Below are positions 47,767 through 59,383 of a stretch of DNA of 64,000 nucleotides, piece by piece; positions within the stretch are counted from its first letter, which is position 1, and each line of letters begins with the position of its first letter. A program made the position numbers and the translations under genes. Source of the DNA: Oceanospirillaceae bacterium (GTDB lineage: Bacteria; Pseudomonadota; Gammaproteobacteria; Pseudomonadales; Balneatricaceae); assembly GCA_018647765.1 (NCBI GenBank), contig JABGSN010000051.1, forward strand, positions 1-64,000, in the 5' to 3' direction. The notes beneath the pieces are model-generated. The model worked only from the letters and a program-made list of their open reading frames with translations. It ran no database searches and was not told the origin of the DNA.

Positions 47767-48480
47767 ATGCCTAAACCTAACCCCAGCCTTGGCCACATTC
47801 TTTGCATCGAGGACGAGCAGGATATCCAAGAAATTATTGCCTATAACCTGCAAAAAAACGGCTATACGGTGAGCCTTGCTGCCGATGGGCACACGGGGTT
47901 AGAACTGGCTCAAACACAACTGCCGGACTTAGTGTTGTTGGACATCATGTTACCCAAGCTCAACGGTATACAAGTGTGTGAACGCCTCAAAGCCGGTAAC
48001 ACAACGCACAAGATCCCCATCATCATGCTCTCCGCCCGCAGCGAGGAAGCCGATGTCATCGGTGGTCTAGGCCAAGGTGCAGACGACTACATCACCAAAC
48101 CGTTTAGCCAAGCCGAGCTGTTGGCACGCATCAAAGTGGCCTTGCGCAGACAACCGGTGGCCAACAACAGCTTAACCATAGGGCCTGTGTGCCTTAACCT
48201 AGATGGCTATAGTTGCACGGTTGAGCAGCAAGCCATCAAACTCACCACCACCGAGTTTAAATTACTACACACCCTACTGGCACAACCAGGGCGCGCATTT
48301 TCCCGTGAGCAATTGATTTTGTCAGCCCTAGGCGAGCAATCTGACGTAGTGGATCGCAATGTCGATGTGCATATCGGTGCCATTCGTAAGAGTTTAGGCG
48401 CCAGCGCGCCATTAATCGAGACCGTGCGCGGCATCGGTTACCGCTGCAACCCCACGTTTAACCCCAGCGACAACACTTAA
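47767..48480 (+). CDS. phoB: Phosphate regulon response regulator PhoB
   Basis: Receiver domain plus winged-helix domain; adjacent phoR. Confidence 0.9.
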   Translation: MPKPNPSLGHILCIEDEQDIQEIIAYNLQKNGYTVSLAADGHTGLELAQTQLPDLVLLDIMLPKLNGIQVCERLKAGNTTHKIPIIMLSARSEEADVIGGLGQGADDYITKPFSQAELLARIKVALRRQPVANNSLTIGPVCLNLDGYSCTVEQQAIKLTTTEFKLLHTLLAQPGRAFSREQLILSALGEQSDVVDRNVDVHIGAIRKSLGASAPLIETVRGIGYRCNPTFNPSDNT

Positions 48481-48481
48481 C

Positions 48482-50263
48482 ATGCGCCATTCGCCGATAT
48501 TCTTACGACTATATGCAGGCTTTGCCATCGTCATTTTATTTAGTGTGATGATTGTAGGGCTCATGGTGCAGCGGCAAATTGAACAAGCCAGCTTACGAGA
48601 CATCAGCAACAACCTAACCAGCCAAGCCTACATTCTACAGCAGTCTTTTGCCGACCCCGGCCACCAAAGTCAGCCCCAGATACAACGCCAAGTAGTGCAA
48701 ATAGGTCAACGTATAGACACCCGTATTACCCTACTGTCAAAACAAGGTCAGGTGATCGCCGACTCTGAATTTACGCCTGCACAAATGGACAATCACCGCT
48801 ATCGCCCAGAGGTGATCGCCGCCCATAGAAATAATATTGGTCAGTCCCGGCGTTATAGTAAAACCCTTAAAAAACCCATGTTATACGTGGCCGTGGCGGT
48901 CGCCACTAACAGTGACAAGGAGCTTGGCTACATACGTACAGCCTTGTCCACCGAACGCATCGATGAAGAAATTAACTACTTGCGCCGCGTTATCATCATT
49001 GCCGCCAGCCTTACGGGTTTAATCGCCCTGTTTATCGGTTATTGGTTAGCCATGAGTTTTGCTCGGCCATTAAAACAAATGACGCTGATCGCCAAAAACT
49101 ATGCGCACGGCCGTTATCAATTGCGTATACCCAGCCATCGCCGGGACGAGATCGGCGATTTAGCTCGCTCACTTAACCAAATGGCCGACGTATCGGCGCA
49201 ACGCTTCGATATTATAAAAACCGAACGTGACCAACTTTCAACCATTCTAAAAAGCATGAACGAAGGCGTTATTACGGTCACCAACCACGGTCTCATCACC
49301 CACGTAAACGCCGCCGCATGCCGTATGTTACGCACCAGCAGCGAACGCTGTTTAGGCCACTCCCTCAAAGACATCGACACCTCAAACCACCTAGAACAAG
49401 CGTTTGCCAAATGTCAGCAAGACGAAACCAGTGTCGAACGCCAAATTCAGCTCAGCGGCTATGCCTTCGCGCGCCATTATCGCTTACATGTAACGCTGCT
49501 CAAGCAATCAAACGAGGCGGGTGCGATCTTGGTATTGCAAGACGTTACCGACGTACAGCGCATCGACAAAATGCGTGCCGATTTTGTTGCTAATGCCTCC
49601 CACGAGTTAAAAACCCCAATTACTGCAATTCGTGGTTTTGCCGAAACCCTGTTAGCAGATGATCAAATAGAAGCGTCCATGCAACAGCGTTTTATGAGCA
49701 AAATACACGGCCAATCAATACGCCTATCCGACTTAGTCTCCGACCTGCTAGCCCTGTCTAGGTTAGAAAACAATGACGAAGCCTACAATACACAAGTCAA
49801 CCTACAACAGGTGATACAGCGGGTCTGTGCCAACCTTCAAGCCGTGGCCCAAAACCAACAGGTCAATTTGGAACTGAGCACCAATGACGATGCCAAGCAG
49901 GGGCCAATTTTGGTTTTAGGTGACGATCAAGCGTTGGGGCAAATGGCCACCAATCTCATCGATAACGCCATCAAATATACGCCACAAGGTGGCAAAGTTT
50001 CTGTACGCCTCGAATTACAAGGCGATGTTGCGGTATTTAGTGTAAGCGACAATGGCTTAGGCATTGATATTGCAGACCAAGATAGAATTTTTGAGCGCTT
50101 TTATCGTGTCGATAAAGCGCGCTCAAAGTCCTTGGGTGGTACCGGCTTAGGCTTAGCTATTGTTAAGCACATTGCCCAAAGCCACAAGGGGCATATCCAG
50201 CTTCAAAGCCAACTTAAACAAGGCTCAACCTTTAGCATACATATCCCTGTGCAGCAAAACTAA
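48482..50263 (+). CDS. phoR: Phosphate regulon sensor histidine kinase PhoR
   Basis: HAMP, PAS, HisKA (ASHELKTPITAIRGFAETLL) and HATPase domains; PhoR-type order. Confidence 0.88.
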   Translation: MRHSPIFLRLYAGFAIVILFSVMIVGLMVQRQIEQASLRDISNNLTSQAYILQQSFADPGHQSQPQIQRQVVQIGQRIDTRITLLSKQGQVIADSEFTPAQMDNHRYRPEVIAAHRNNIGQSRRYSKTLKKPMLYVAVAVATNSDKELGYIRTALSTERIDEEINYLRRVIIIAASLTGLIALFIGYWLAMSFARPLKQMTLIAKNYAHGRYQLRIPSHRRDEIGDLARSLNQMADVSAQRFDIIKTERDQLSTILKSMNEGVITVTNHGLITHVNAAACRMLRTSSERCLGHSLKDIDTSNHLEQAFAKCQQDETSVERQIQLSGYAFARHYRLHVTLLKQSNEAGAILVLQDVTDVQRIDKMRADFVANASHELKTPITAIRGFAETLLADDQIEASMQQRFMSKIHGQSIRLSDLVSDLLALSRLENNDEAYNTQVNLQQVIQRVCANLQAVAQNQQVNLELSTNDDAKQGPILVLGDDQALGQMATNLIDNAIKYTPQGGKVSVRLELQGDVAVFSVSDNGLGIDIADQDRIFERFYRVDKARSKSLGGTGLGLAIVKHIAQSHKGHIQLQSQLKQGSTFSIHIPVQQN

Positions 50264-50359
50264 GGTTAAAAAATAACGGATCTTTATATTGCCTTAACAA
50301 AGCCGCTTTATAATGCGTAGCCATTATAGATACCGTTATATTTGTTAGAGGTAGTTTCC

Positions 50360-51034
50360 ATGGCAAGTCCTATCATGAGTTTGTTTGGTCAGTCTCCAAT
50401 CAAACCTCTACAACAACACATGCACACCGTCCTACAGTGCGTGGACCTACTGAACCCTTTTTTCCAAGCCGTCATTAAAGAAGACTGGGAAGCGGTAGAA
50501 GACGCCTACAACACCATTGCCGAATTTGAAGACAAAGCCGATGACCAAAAACAGGACATTCGCTTACATTTGCCTAAAAGCCTGTTTATGCCGATTAACC
50601 GGTCCGATCTAATCCAACTGCTCAGTAAGCAGGACAAAGTCTGTAACACCGCAAAAGACATTGCCGGCCTCATCTTAGGCCGCAAACAAGTGATTCCTAA
50701 GAAGATCGCAAGCGACATGGCCACCTATGTTAAATCCGCCATTGCCGTAGCCACGGAGGCTAAAGTGGTGATTGATGAGCTGGACGAGTTGATTGGCTCA
50801 GGATTTGGTGGCCGCGAAATCGACCGTATTAACAAATGTATTACCAAATTAGAAAAAACCGAAAACAAAAACGATAAACGACAGGTCATATTGCGAGCTA
50901 AATTGCATGCAATCGAAGCCGATATACCACCTATCGATGCCATGTTTATCTACAAAACCATCGAAGCCATTGGCAATCTCGCCGACCGTGCACAAAGTGC
51001 TGGTGAACAAATCCAAGTTATCATTGCGCGCTAA
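50360..51034 (+). CDS. DUF47/PhoU-like (TIGR00153) phosphate transport accessory protein
   Basis: SPIMSLFGQSPIKPLQQHMHTVLQCVDLLNPFFQAV; upstream of pit; ATG at 50360 preferred over listed TTG at 50342. Confidence 0.93.
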   Translation: MASPIMSLFGQSPIKPLQQHMHTVLQCVDLLNPFFQAVIKEDWEAVEDAYNTIAEFEDKADDQKQDIRLHLPKSLFMPINRSDLIQLLSKQDKVCNTAKDIAGLILGRKQVIPKKIASDMATYVKSAIAVATEAKVVIDELDELIGSGFGGREIDRINKCITKLEKTENKNDKRQVILRAKLHAIEADIPPIDAMFIYKTIEAIGNLADRAQSAGEQIQVIIAR

Positions 51035-51064
51035 ACGCAGCTCACCATAAGTCGAGATATTATT

Positions 51065-52339
51065 ATGGAAGTTTTAAACGAATACGGTCAGATTTTACTC
51101 ATACTAGCCATTATCTTTGGTTTATTTATGGCCTGGGGCGTAGGTGCTAACGACGTGGCCAACGCCATGGGCACCTCTGTAGGTTCAGGCGCTATTACCC
51201 TCAAGCAAGCCATTGTCATTGCCATGATTTTTGAATTTGCAGGGGCATATTTAGCCGGTGGCGAAGTCACAGCCACCATCCGCAAAGGCATCATCGACCC
51301 ACTCACGCTGCAGGGCACACCTGAATACTTAGTCTATGGTATGTTGTCGGCCTTGCTTGCCGCAGGCACCTGGTTACTGATTGCCTCCATCGTCGGCTGG
51401 CCGGTTTCAACCACCCACTCAATTGTGGGTGCTATTGTCGGTTTTGCCGCCGTGGCTATTTCTGTGGATGCTGTTAACTGGAGCAAAGTAGGGACTATCG
51501 CTGCAAGCTGGGTGGTCTCACCGGTATTAGCTGGCACCATCTCCTACATGTTATTTAGGAGCGTACAACGCTCCATTCTCGACACAGCCGAACCCTTTGA
51601 AAACGCCAAACGCTATGTGCCTATGTACATGTTCTTGGTCGGATTTATGATCACCATGGTGACCTTAATCAAAGGTTTAAAACACGTCTTCAAAGACATA
51701 GGCTTTAATTTAAGCTACTTCGAAATGTCACTCGTTTCTGGTTTAGCAGGTCTACTAGTTGCTGTTGTTGGTGGCATTATGCTAACTCGAGTACAACGCG
51801 ATATAGCGCTTGAAACAGACGATCGTTATGCCAACGTCGAAAAAGTATTTGCAGTGCTCATGGTATTTACCGCATGTGCCATGGCCTTTGCGCACGGCTC
51901 CAACGACGTTGCCAATGCTGTCGGCCCTATGGCCGCCGCCATCGCCACCATTAAATCAGGTGCTGTAACCGCTAAGTCTTCCATGCCAGCATGGGTGTTG
52001 TTAGTCGGTGGTATTGGTATCGTTGTCGGCCTTGTGACTTACGGTTACAAGGTTATGGCTACCATCGGCACCAAAATCACTGAACTCACGCCGAGTAGAG
52101 GCTTTGCAGCCACCCTAGGTGCCTCAGCAACGGTGGTACTAGCCTCAGGCATTGGCTTACCCATTTCCACCACTCACACGCTTGTAGGAGCCGTATTAGG
52201 CGTAGGTTTAGCCCGTGGTTTAGCTGCACTTAACTTACGCATAGTGGCCAGCATCTTTACCTCATGGGTCATTACCTTACCCGCCGGCGCCATCTTCTCC
52301 ATTATATTCTTCTACATCTTTAAGGCAGTGTTCTCGTAA
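51065..52339 (+). CDS. pit: Inorganic phosphate transporter, PiT family
   Basis: GANDVANAMGTSVGSGAITL and GSNDVANAVGPMAAA duplicated PiT signatures. Confidence 0.94.
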   Translation: MEVLNEYGQILLILAIIFGLFMAWGVGANDVANAMGTSVGSGAITLKQAIVIAMIFEFAGAYLAGGEVTATIRKGIIDPLTLQGTPEYLVYGMLSALLAAGTWLLIASIVGWPVSTTHSIVGAIVGFAAVAISVDAVNWSKVGTIAASWVVSPVLAGTISYMLFRSVQRSILDTAEPFENAKRYVPMYMFLVGFMITMVTLIKGLKHVFKDIGFNLSYFEMSLVSGLAGLLVAVVGGIMLTRVQRDIALETDDRYANVEKVFAVLMVFTACAMAFAHGSNDVANAVGPMAAAIATIKSGAVTAKSSMPAWVLLVGGIGIVVGLVTYGYKVMATIGTKITELTPSRGFAATLGASATVVLASGIGLPISTTHTLVGAVLGVGLARGLAALNLRIVASIFTSWVITLPAGAIFSIIFFYIFKAVFS

Positions 52340-52353
52340 GTCTTGACGAGTAT

Positions 52354-52392
52354 AAAAAGCCCAAGGTGCTTAATCGCCCTTGGGCTTTTTTT
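52354..52392 (+). terminator. Rho-independent terminator of pit
   Basis: AAAAAGCCCAAGG ... CCTTGGGCTTTTTTT. Confidence 0.9.
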
Positions 52393-52425
52393 GTGCCTTT
52401 ACTAAATAAGATATGTAAAACTTAT

Positions 52426-52440
52426 TAGTAATAATTCTCA
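52426..52440. promoter_or_regulatory. Fur-box-like sequence
   Basis: Minus-strand TGAGAATTATTACTA matches TGATAATNATTATCA at 11 of 14 informative positions. Confidence 0.45.
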
Positions 52441-52484
52441 TTTACATTATTAACAAATCTGCTTTCATAATTTAATAGAGATAT

Positions 52485-52905
52485 CGACATGTCATACTCA
52501 CCCACCCAGATCAAGGACGAAAAAAACTCAACCTAGACGCGATGGCATCCAATGTCAGCTAATTACGACTAACAGACGGCAAAATAATACACCAATATCA
52601 GCTTGATGAACCACAACTAAGCCTGCGCCACCTAGCTGTTAACCAATATAATCATGTTGCCGTAGCTTGCCAATACCAACGCCTTTAATACCAACGTAAA
52701 CAACTAATGGCTGTTATTAAAAACAATAATATCCGCCCTCCCCATTACCAATGCCTATGGACTCAAAGCAACAGCTCAGCCAGGCCAGTTCACCATTAGC
52801 ACAGGCCTAAGTGGCCTATATCAATATTACGCGCCAAATAATGACCTTATCAGCTTGGCCGAAAACACTAACTTGGCGTGAGACAATCACTTATCAAGTA
52901 TCTAA
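52485..52905 (+). pseudogene. Decayed DUF1513 family gene
   Basis: Translated fragments ILTHPDQGRKKLNLDAMASNVS*LRLTDGKIIHQYQLDEPQLSLRHLAVNQYNHVAVACQYQ and ALPITNAYGLKATAQPGQFTISTGLSGLYQYY...NLA*DNHL. Confidence 0.75.
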
Positions 52906-52959
52906 TAATGCCTCATTTCTGCCAAAATTATTATTTAACCAACCTAAATCAAAAATTAA

Positions 52960-53420
52960 CAAAAAAAACTTATTCACAACTTTCCCAAAGCTAGTCGCCC
53001 TCTATTAACTCACTTATCCAAGTCAAATAACCGCCCAATGGTCAACTATCCTCGCAATTAACTTACGTTATCCACACTATCCACATAAATATTCACAATT
53101 GGTTAATATCCCATTTCAAAAAATAAAATTACCTGGTTTTTAAGCCTTAAACCCTGTGAATAAGTTGCGAACTAAGACTCAAGTAAATTGTGGATAACTT
53201 ACACCTGTGTATAACCCCCTTAGTTATACACAAACAATAACAAGCATTCTTAACCTAGATTCAAGCTAAATTAACCGTTTTATCATTGCCTTATGTAACT
53301 GTTTTTACTTGTTTTATATAACTTATACATAAAAATATCCTTGCTTAATAATAACAACAATAATCATATAAAATATATATACTCTTTTAAACTACATATA
53401 ACTAAGCAAATCAGCGAGTG
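52960..53420. other. Putative oriC
   Basis: DnaA boxes or near-boxes at 52970-52978, 53068-53076, 53077-53085, 53155-53163, 53189-53197, 53206-53214, 53224-53232; AT-rich DUE-like tract about 53330-53410; upstream of mnmG. Confidence 0.8.
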
Positions 53421-53506
53421 TGTAAATTCTAGACGATTTATTAACTTTACTAAAAACGCTATACTAGCTCACTGAATTTTAGTGATCTTTGGGTAAGGAA
53501 TAGACC

Positions 53507-55399
53507 GTGGATTTTCCCTCACGTTTTGATGTGATTGTTATTGGTGGTGGCCATGCAGGTACAGAAGCTGCATTAACCAGTGCGCGTTTGGGTGCTAAAA
53601 CACTATTGCTAACCCACAACATGGATACCTTAGGTCAGATGTCCTGTAATCCAGCTATTGGCGGTATTGGCAAAAGTCACTTAGTACGAGAAATTGATGC
53701 TTTGGATGGAGCGATGGCACGTGCTACAGACCTAGCTGGCATTCAATTTCGAGTACTCAACTCTCGCAAAGGCCCTGCGGTTAGAGCCACCCGAGCTCAA
53801 ACCGATCGCAGTTTATATCGTAGTGCAATCCGTGAAACACTCGAACAACAAGAAAATCTGTATATTTTTCAACAAGCGGTAGATGACTTAATCATCGAAC
53901 AAGACCAAATTGTTGGTGCAAAAACTAATATGGGCCTCAATTTTTTTGCTCAACAAGTGGTCATGACAACAGGCACATTTCTTGGTGGTATTATTCACAT
54001 CGGTATGCAGCAAAGCCAAGGTGGTCGCGCCGGAGATCCGCCAGCTAACGCACTTTCAAAACGCCTTCGAGAGCGGCCATTTCGCATAGAGCGATTAAAA
54101 ACAGGCACCCCACCACGTATTGATCGGCGCACGGTTGACTTTTCGGTAATGCAAGCTCAACCTGGTGATACCCCTACGCCGATTATGTCTATGTTGGGCA
54201 AATTGAGTGATCACCCACAGCAAGTGCCCTGTCACATCACCCATACCAATATTAAAACCCATGATCTCATACGTGAAAGTCTAGATCGTTCACCGCTGTA
54301 TGCGGGTGTTATCGAAGGTGTTGGCCCGCGCTACTGTCCGTCTATTGAAGACAAAATCATGCGTTTTGCCGATAAAGACAGTCATCAAATTTTTGTCGAA
54401 CCCGAAGGCTTAAATAGCATTGAGTTATATCCCAATGGCATTTCCACAAGCCTTCCCTTCGACGTACAGTTAGACTTTGTGCAGTCGATTATTGGTTTTG
54501 AAAACGCCCATATTGTGCGCCCAGGTTACGCGATTGAATATGATTATTTTAACCCACAAGACCTTAAACCTACGCTTGAAACAAAGTTGATTAACGGGTT
54601 GTATTTTGCAGGTCAAATTAACGGGACGACTGGTTACGAAGAAGCCGGTGCGCAAGGTTTGCTAGCTGGCGCAAACGCGGGTTTAAAAGCACTCGGCAAA
54701 GAATCTTGGACAGCGCGCAGAGACCAAGCTTATTTGGGTGTTATGGTAGATGATTTAACCACCAATGGTACGCAAGAACCTTATCGCATGTTCACCAGTC
54801 GTGCTGAATACCGCTTATTATTGCGTGAAGACAACGCCGATCAACGTTTAACTGCCATTGGCCATGAACTGGGCTTAGTAGGTGAAAAGCGCTGGCGTGC
54901 ATTTAACGAAAAATGTGAAGCAATTGAGCAACGTAAACAGCTCATGCGTAACACCAAAGTGACTTTGCACAATGACTTAGGCAAACAACTAGAGTCTTTG
55001 TTAGCCCAACCTTTGAGTAAAGATACTAATTTACTCGATATTCTTAAACGTCCGGAGCTAAACTACGTTAAACTACATGATGCGGCACAGCTAGAAGACA
55101 TTGATTTAGCCGTGGGGGAACAGATTGAAATTGACATTAAATATGCCGGTTACATTGAACGCCAAAAAGACGATGTAGAGCGTTTGCAGCGGCATGAATC
55201 TACCGCTATTCCTGCAGATTTTAATTATCAACAAATTCACGGCCTATCCAACGAAGCCACAGCTAAACTAGAAGACATTCGCCCCGCCAACTTAGGCATG
55301 GCAAGCCGCATCCAAGGTGTTACCCCAGCGGCCTTATCTTTATTACTTATTTACCTTAAAAAACATAAGGTTAAATCCACTACCAGTTTGGCGAGTTGA
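53507..55399 (+). CDS. mnmG: tRNA uridine 5-carboxymethylaminomethyl modification enzyme MnmG (GidA)
   Basis: [32 protein letters not shown]...; GTG start. Confidence 0.98.
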   Translation: MDFPSRFDVIVIGGGHAGTEAALTSARLGAKTLLLTHNMDTLGQMSCNPAIGGIGKSHLVREIDALDGAMARATDLAGIQFRVLNSRKGPAVRATRAQTDRSLYRSAIRETLEQQENLYIFQQAVDDLIIEQDQIVGAKTNMGLNFFAQQVVMTTGTFLGGIIHIGMQQSQGGRAGDPPANALSKRLRERPFRIERLKTGTPPRIDRRTVDFSVMQAQPGDTPTPIMSMLGKLSDHPQQVPCHITHTNIKTHDLIRESLDRSPLYAGVIEGVGPRYCPSIEDKIMRFADKDSHQIFVEPEGLNSIELYPNGISTSLPFDVQLDFVQSIIGFENAHIVRPGYAIEYDYFNPQDLKPTLETKLINGLYFAGQINGTTGYEEAGAQGLLAGANAGLKALGKESWTARRDQAYLGVMVDDLTTNGTQEPYRMFTSRAEYRLLLREDNADQRLTAIGHELGLVGEKRWRAFNEKCEAIEQRKQLMRNTKVTLHNDLGKQLESLLAQPLSKDTNLLDILKRPELNYVKLHDAAQLEDIDLAVGEQIEIDIKYAGYIERQKDDVERLQRHESTAIPADFNYQQIHGLSNEATAKLEDIRPANLGMASRIQGVTPAALSLLLIYLKKHKVKSTTSLAS

Positions 55400-55401
55400 G
55401 C

Positions 55402-56052
55402 ATGACAACAGCTGTACTAGAGCAATGGCGAGCGCTTATTAGCAGCGGTTGTGAAGAATTAGAAGTCGAACTAACATCGCAACAATTAGACCAATTGGTG
55501 AGTTACGTTGAGCAACTGGTAAAATGGAACAACGCTTACAACCTCACTGCTATACGTGAGCCGTTGGAAATGATTAAACTGCATGTGCTAGACAGTTTGG
55601 CGATTGCTAAGCCACTTATGCAGCTAAATGCCGATCGGTTTATTGATATAGGTACAGGTGCGGGTTTGCCGGGCATGATATTAGCCATACTGTGGCCAAG
55701 CAAAACCGTAGACTTGTTAGATACCAATGGTAAAAAAACTCGGTTTTTAACCCAATTTAAACATCTACATGGGCTCAATAACGTCACGGTGTTTAACCAA
55801 CGTTGCGAAGCCTATAAACCAGACATTGCTTACGACATTGTGCTATCACGGGCGTTTGCATCAATTACCGACATGTTAGAAGGGTGCCAACAATTGGTGT
55901 ATCCAAAGGGATTTTTTGTCGCCATGAAAGGCACCTACCCACACGCAGAACTCGATGCTATGCCGTCGGGTTTTAGCCTGCTAAACTGTGTGGCCTTGCA
56001 CGTACCTGGTGTAGATGCCGAGCGGCATTTGTTAACCATTCAACAACAATAA
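55402..56052 (+). CDS. rsmG: 16S rRNA (guanine-527-N7)-methyltransferase RsmG (GidB)
   Basis: LVKWNNAYNLTAIREPLEMIKLHVLDSLAI...DIGTGAGLPGMILAI; ATG at 55402 preferred over TTG at 55396. Confidence 0.96.
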   Translation: MTTAVLEQWRALISSGCEELEVELTSQQLDQLVSYVEQLVKWNNAYNLTAIREPLEMIKLHVLDSLAIAKPLMQLNADRFIDIGTGAGLPGMILAILWPSKTVDLLDTNGKKTRFLTQFKHLHGLNNVTVFNQRCEAYKPDIAYDIVLSRAFASITDMLEGCQQLVYPKGFFVAMKGTYPHAELDAMPSGFSLLNCVALHVPGVDAERHLLTIQQQ

Positions 56053-56065
56053 TAAAAGGTCATCC

Positions 56066-56836
56066 GTGAGCAGAGTCATTGCTATAACCAATCAAAAAGG
56101 CGGCGTAGGAAAAACCACCACCTGTGTTAACTTAGCGGCCTCGTTAGTGGCCACTAAACGCCGGGTATTGGTGATTGACTTAGATCCTCAGGGCAACGCG
56201 ACCATGGGTAGCGGCATCGAAAAGAATAATTTACGTTATTCAGTGCTCGATGTACTCACTCAACGGGTTGACGTAAACCAAGCATTACAACTCAATACCC
56301 CGGCAGGCTACGACTTATTGCCCGCCAACGGTGATCTAACCGCCGCCGAGGTTGAACTGATTCAAGTGCAACAAAAAGAAGCCCGCTTACGTATCGCCTT
56401 AAGCCAGTTGCAACATCGTTACGATTTTATTTTTATAGACTGTCCACCGTCGTTGAATATGCTTACAGTTAACGCCATGGCGTGTGCTAATGGCATATTG
56501 GTGCCCATGCAGTGCGAGTACTACGCCCTAGAGGGAATTAGTGCCTTGTTAAATACCGTTAAGCTAATCAAGAATAGCCTCAATCCGGGTTTGGTTATTG
56601 AGGGCATATTGCGCACTATGTATGACCCACGAAATAGTTTAACTAATGACGTGTCCCATCAACTGATTAATCATTTTGGCGACTTAGTTTACCGCACGGT
56701 GATACCACGAAATGTACGTTTGGCCGAGGCGCCAAGTCATGGTTTACCAGCCTTGATGTATGATAAACATTCTCGTGGTGCAGTTGCTTATTTGGCCTTA
56801 GCCAGTGAATTTATCCGCCAACAAGAACAAAAATAG
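56066..56836 (+). CDS. parA: Chromosome partitioning ATPase ParA
   Basis: AITNQKGGVGKTTTCVNLAASL; GTG start. Confidence 0.97.
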   Translation: MSRVIAITNQKGGVGKTTTCVNLAASLVATKRRVLVIDLDPQGNATMGSGIEKNNLRYSVLDVLTQRVDVNQALQLNTPAGYDLLPANGDLTAAEVELIQVQQKEARLRIALSQLQHRYDFIFIDCPPSLNMLTVNAMACANGILVPMQCEYYALEGISALLNTVKLIKNSLNPGLVIEGILRTMYDPRNSLTNDVSHQLINHFGDLVYRTVIPRNVRLAEAPSHGLPALMYDKHSRGAVAYLALASEFIRQQEQK

Positions 56837-56845
56837 AGCCTCATT

Positions 56846-57718
56846 ATGGTTAAAAAACGTGGTCTCAATCGTGGTTTAGAAGCTTTACTTCAAGGTGCAG
56901 GTAGCCTCGATGTTGATTTAACACAGAATCAGCCGTTAGCAAAAGATGGTTTGCAAGAATTGCCGGTAGAATGGGTGCAACGTGGTGTATACCAACCACG
57001 TCGCGACCTTGACCCAGAGGCGCTTGAGGAACTTGCAGCGTCAATACGTGTACACGGCATTATGCAGCCCATTGTGGTGCGCTCTGTAGGCATCGATCGT
57101 TATGAAATAATTGCCGGCGAACGGCGCTGGCGTGCAGCTCAGTTAGCCGAGCTAGACAGTGTACCGGCGCTAATCAAAGAGGTGCCAGACGAAGCCGCTA
57201 TTGCCATGGCGTTGATAGAAAACATTCAGCGTGAAGACCTGAATGCCATGGAAGAAGCCTTTGCGTTGCAGCGTTTACAAAATGAGTTTGAGCTCACCCA
57301 GCAACAGGTGGCAGATGCGGTGGGAAAATCCCGTAGTGCCATTGCCAATTTATTACGCCTGCTACAATTGAGCGAAGCGGTACGCCTGATGCTGGAGCGT
57401 GGTGATTTAGAGATGGGTCATGCGCGCTGTTTATTGCCGTTAGATGAAGCACAGCAACTGCAGTTAGCTCGCGAGGTTGTGGCCAAAGGACTGTCGGTAC
57501 GACAAACTGAAGAATTAGTGCGCAAAGCGCAGCAAATTCCCAAACCCACAGAAGCCAAAGCGGATGATGCAGACATTAATCACCTGCAAAATCGTTTGTC
57601 CAATGCCATAGGTGCGGCAGTTACGATTAAACAATCAGCTAAAGGTAAAGGTAAAATGACCATCTCGTATGCGACTTTAGACCAACTTGACGGCATTATT
57701 GCCCGCCTAGAGCCTTAG
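56846..57718 (+). CDS. parB: Chromosome partitioning protein ParB
   Basis: KRGLNRGLEALL...GVYQPRRDLDPEALEELAASIRVHGIMQPIVVR...GERRWRAAQLA. Confidence 0.97.
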   Translation: MVKKRGLNRGLEALLQGAGSLDVDLTQNQPLAKDGLQELPVEWVQRGVYQPRRDLDPEALEELAASIRVHGIMQPIVVRSVGIDRYEIIAGERRWRAAQLAELDSVPALIKEVPDEAAIAMALIENIQREDLNAMEEAFALQRLQNEFELTQQQVADAVGKSRSAIANLLRLLQLSEAVRLMLERGDLEMGHARCLLPLDEAQQLQLAREVVAKGLSVRQTEELVRKAQQIPKPTEAKADDADINHLQNRLSNAIGAAVTIKQSAKGKGKMTISYATLDQLDGIIARLEP

Positions 57719-57837
57719 TGTTGTTGAGATTTACAGCCAAACTGCCTATACTCTCGAGCCCCGAGATAATTGTGCTTTTAATTTCAGTTGTTCGAGGGTG
57801 TATTTAGACCAACAACCAATGGATACGTTAAGCTCTT

Positions 57838-58233
57838 ATGGCGCTCAATAAAGCCCCCCATTGGTTGCAAAAAACATTAACCTATCAGGTCCTTATAGTG
57901 GCGCTGATTGGAGTGGGTTTATCTATAACTGACTGGGTTGCGGCAATGTCCGTGATTCTTGGTGGTGCCATTTATAGCCTGCCTGCCTATTGGGCGCTAA
58001 AACGCGAGTTTAAGCGTAAGCAGCCCACAGCAGATGCAAAGCAAACCTTGGCACAAATGTACGGCAATGAAATGCTCAAACTAGTCCTAACGGTAGCGTT
58101 GTTTAGTTTAGCCTTTGGTTTGGTGAAACCACTTAACCCTTTAGCCCTACTACTAGCCTTTGTAGGCTCCCATTTGCTTGCAATAATGTTGCCAGTGGTT
58201 ATAGATAAACAAACTTCTACGAAATCAAAGTGA
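57838..58233 (+). CDS. atpI: ATP synthase subunit I
   Basis: Small TM protein at the head of the atp operon. Confidence 0.88.
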   Translation: MALNKAPHWLQKTLTYQVLIVALIGVGLSITDWVAAMSVILGGAIYSLPAYWALKREFKRKQPTADAKQTLAQMYGNEMLKLVLTVALFSLAFGLVKPLNPLALLLAFVGSHLLAIMLPVVIDKQTSTKSK

Positions 58234-58238
58234 GATAA

Positions 58239-59060
<822 letters not shown>

Positions 59061-59088
59061 TCAGTACCTTTTTACTTTTAACTACTAA

Positions 59089-59343
<255 letters not shown>

Positions 59344-59383
59344 AGATCATCTTTAACCAACCCATACGGATGGAGGTCTTGCC

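Noticed and set aside
52811-53008. 65-aa plus-strand ORF before the oriC candidate
   Set aside because: Overlaps the end of the DUF1513 remnant and the AT-rich origin region; no family features.
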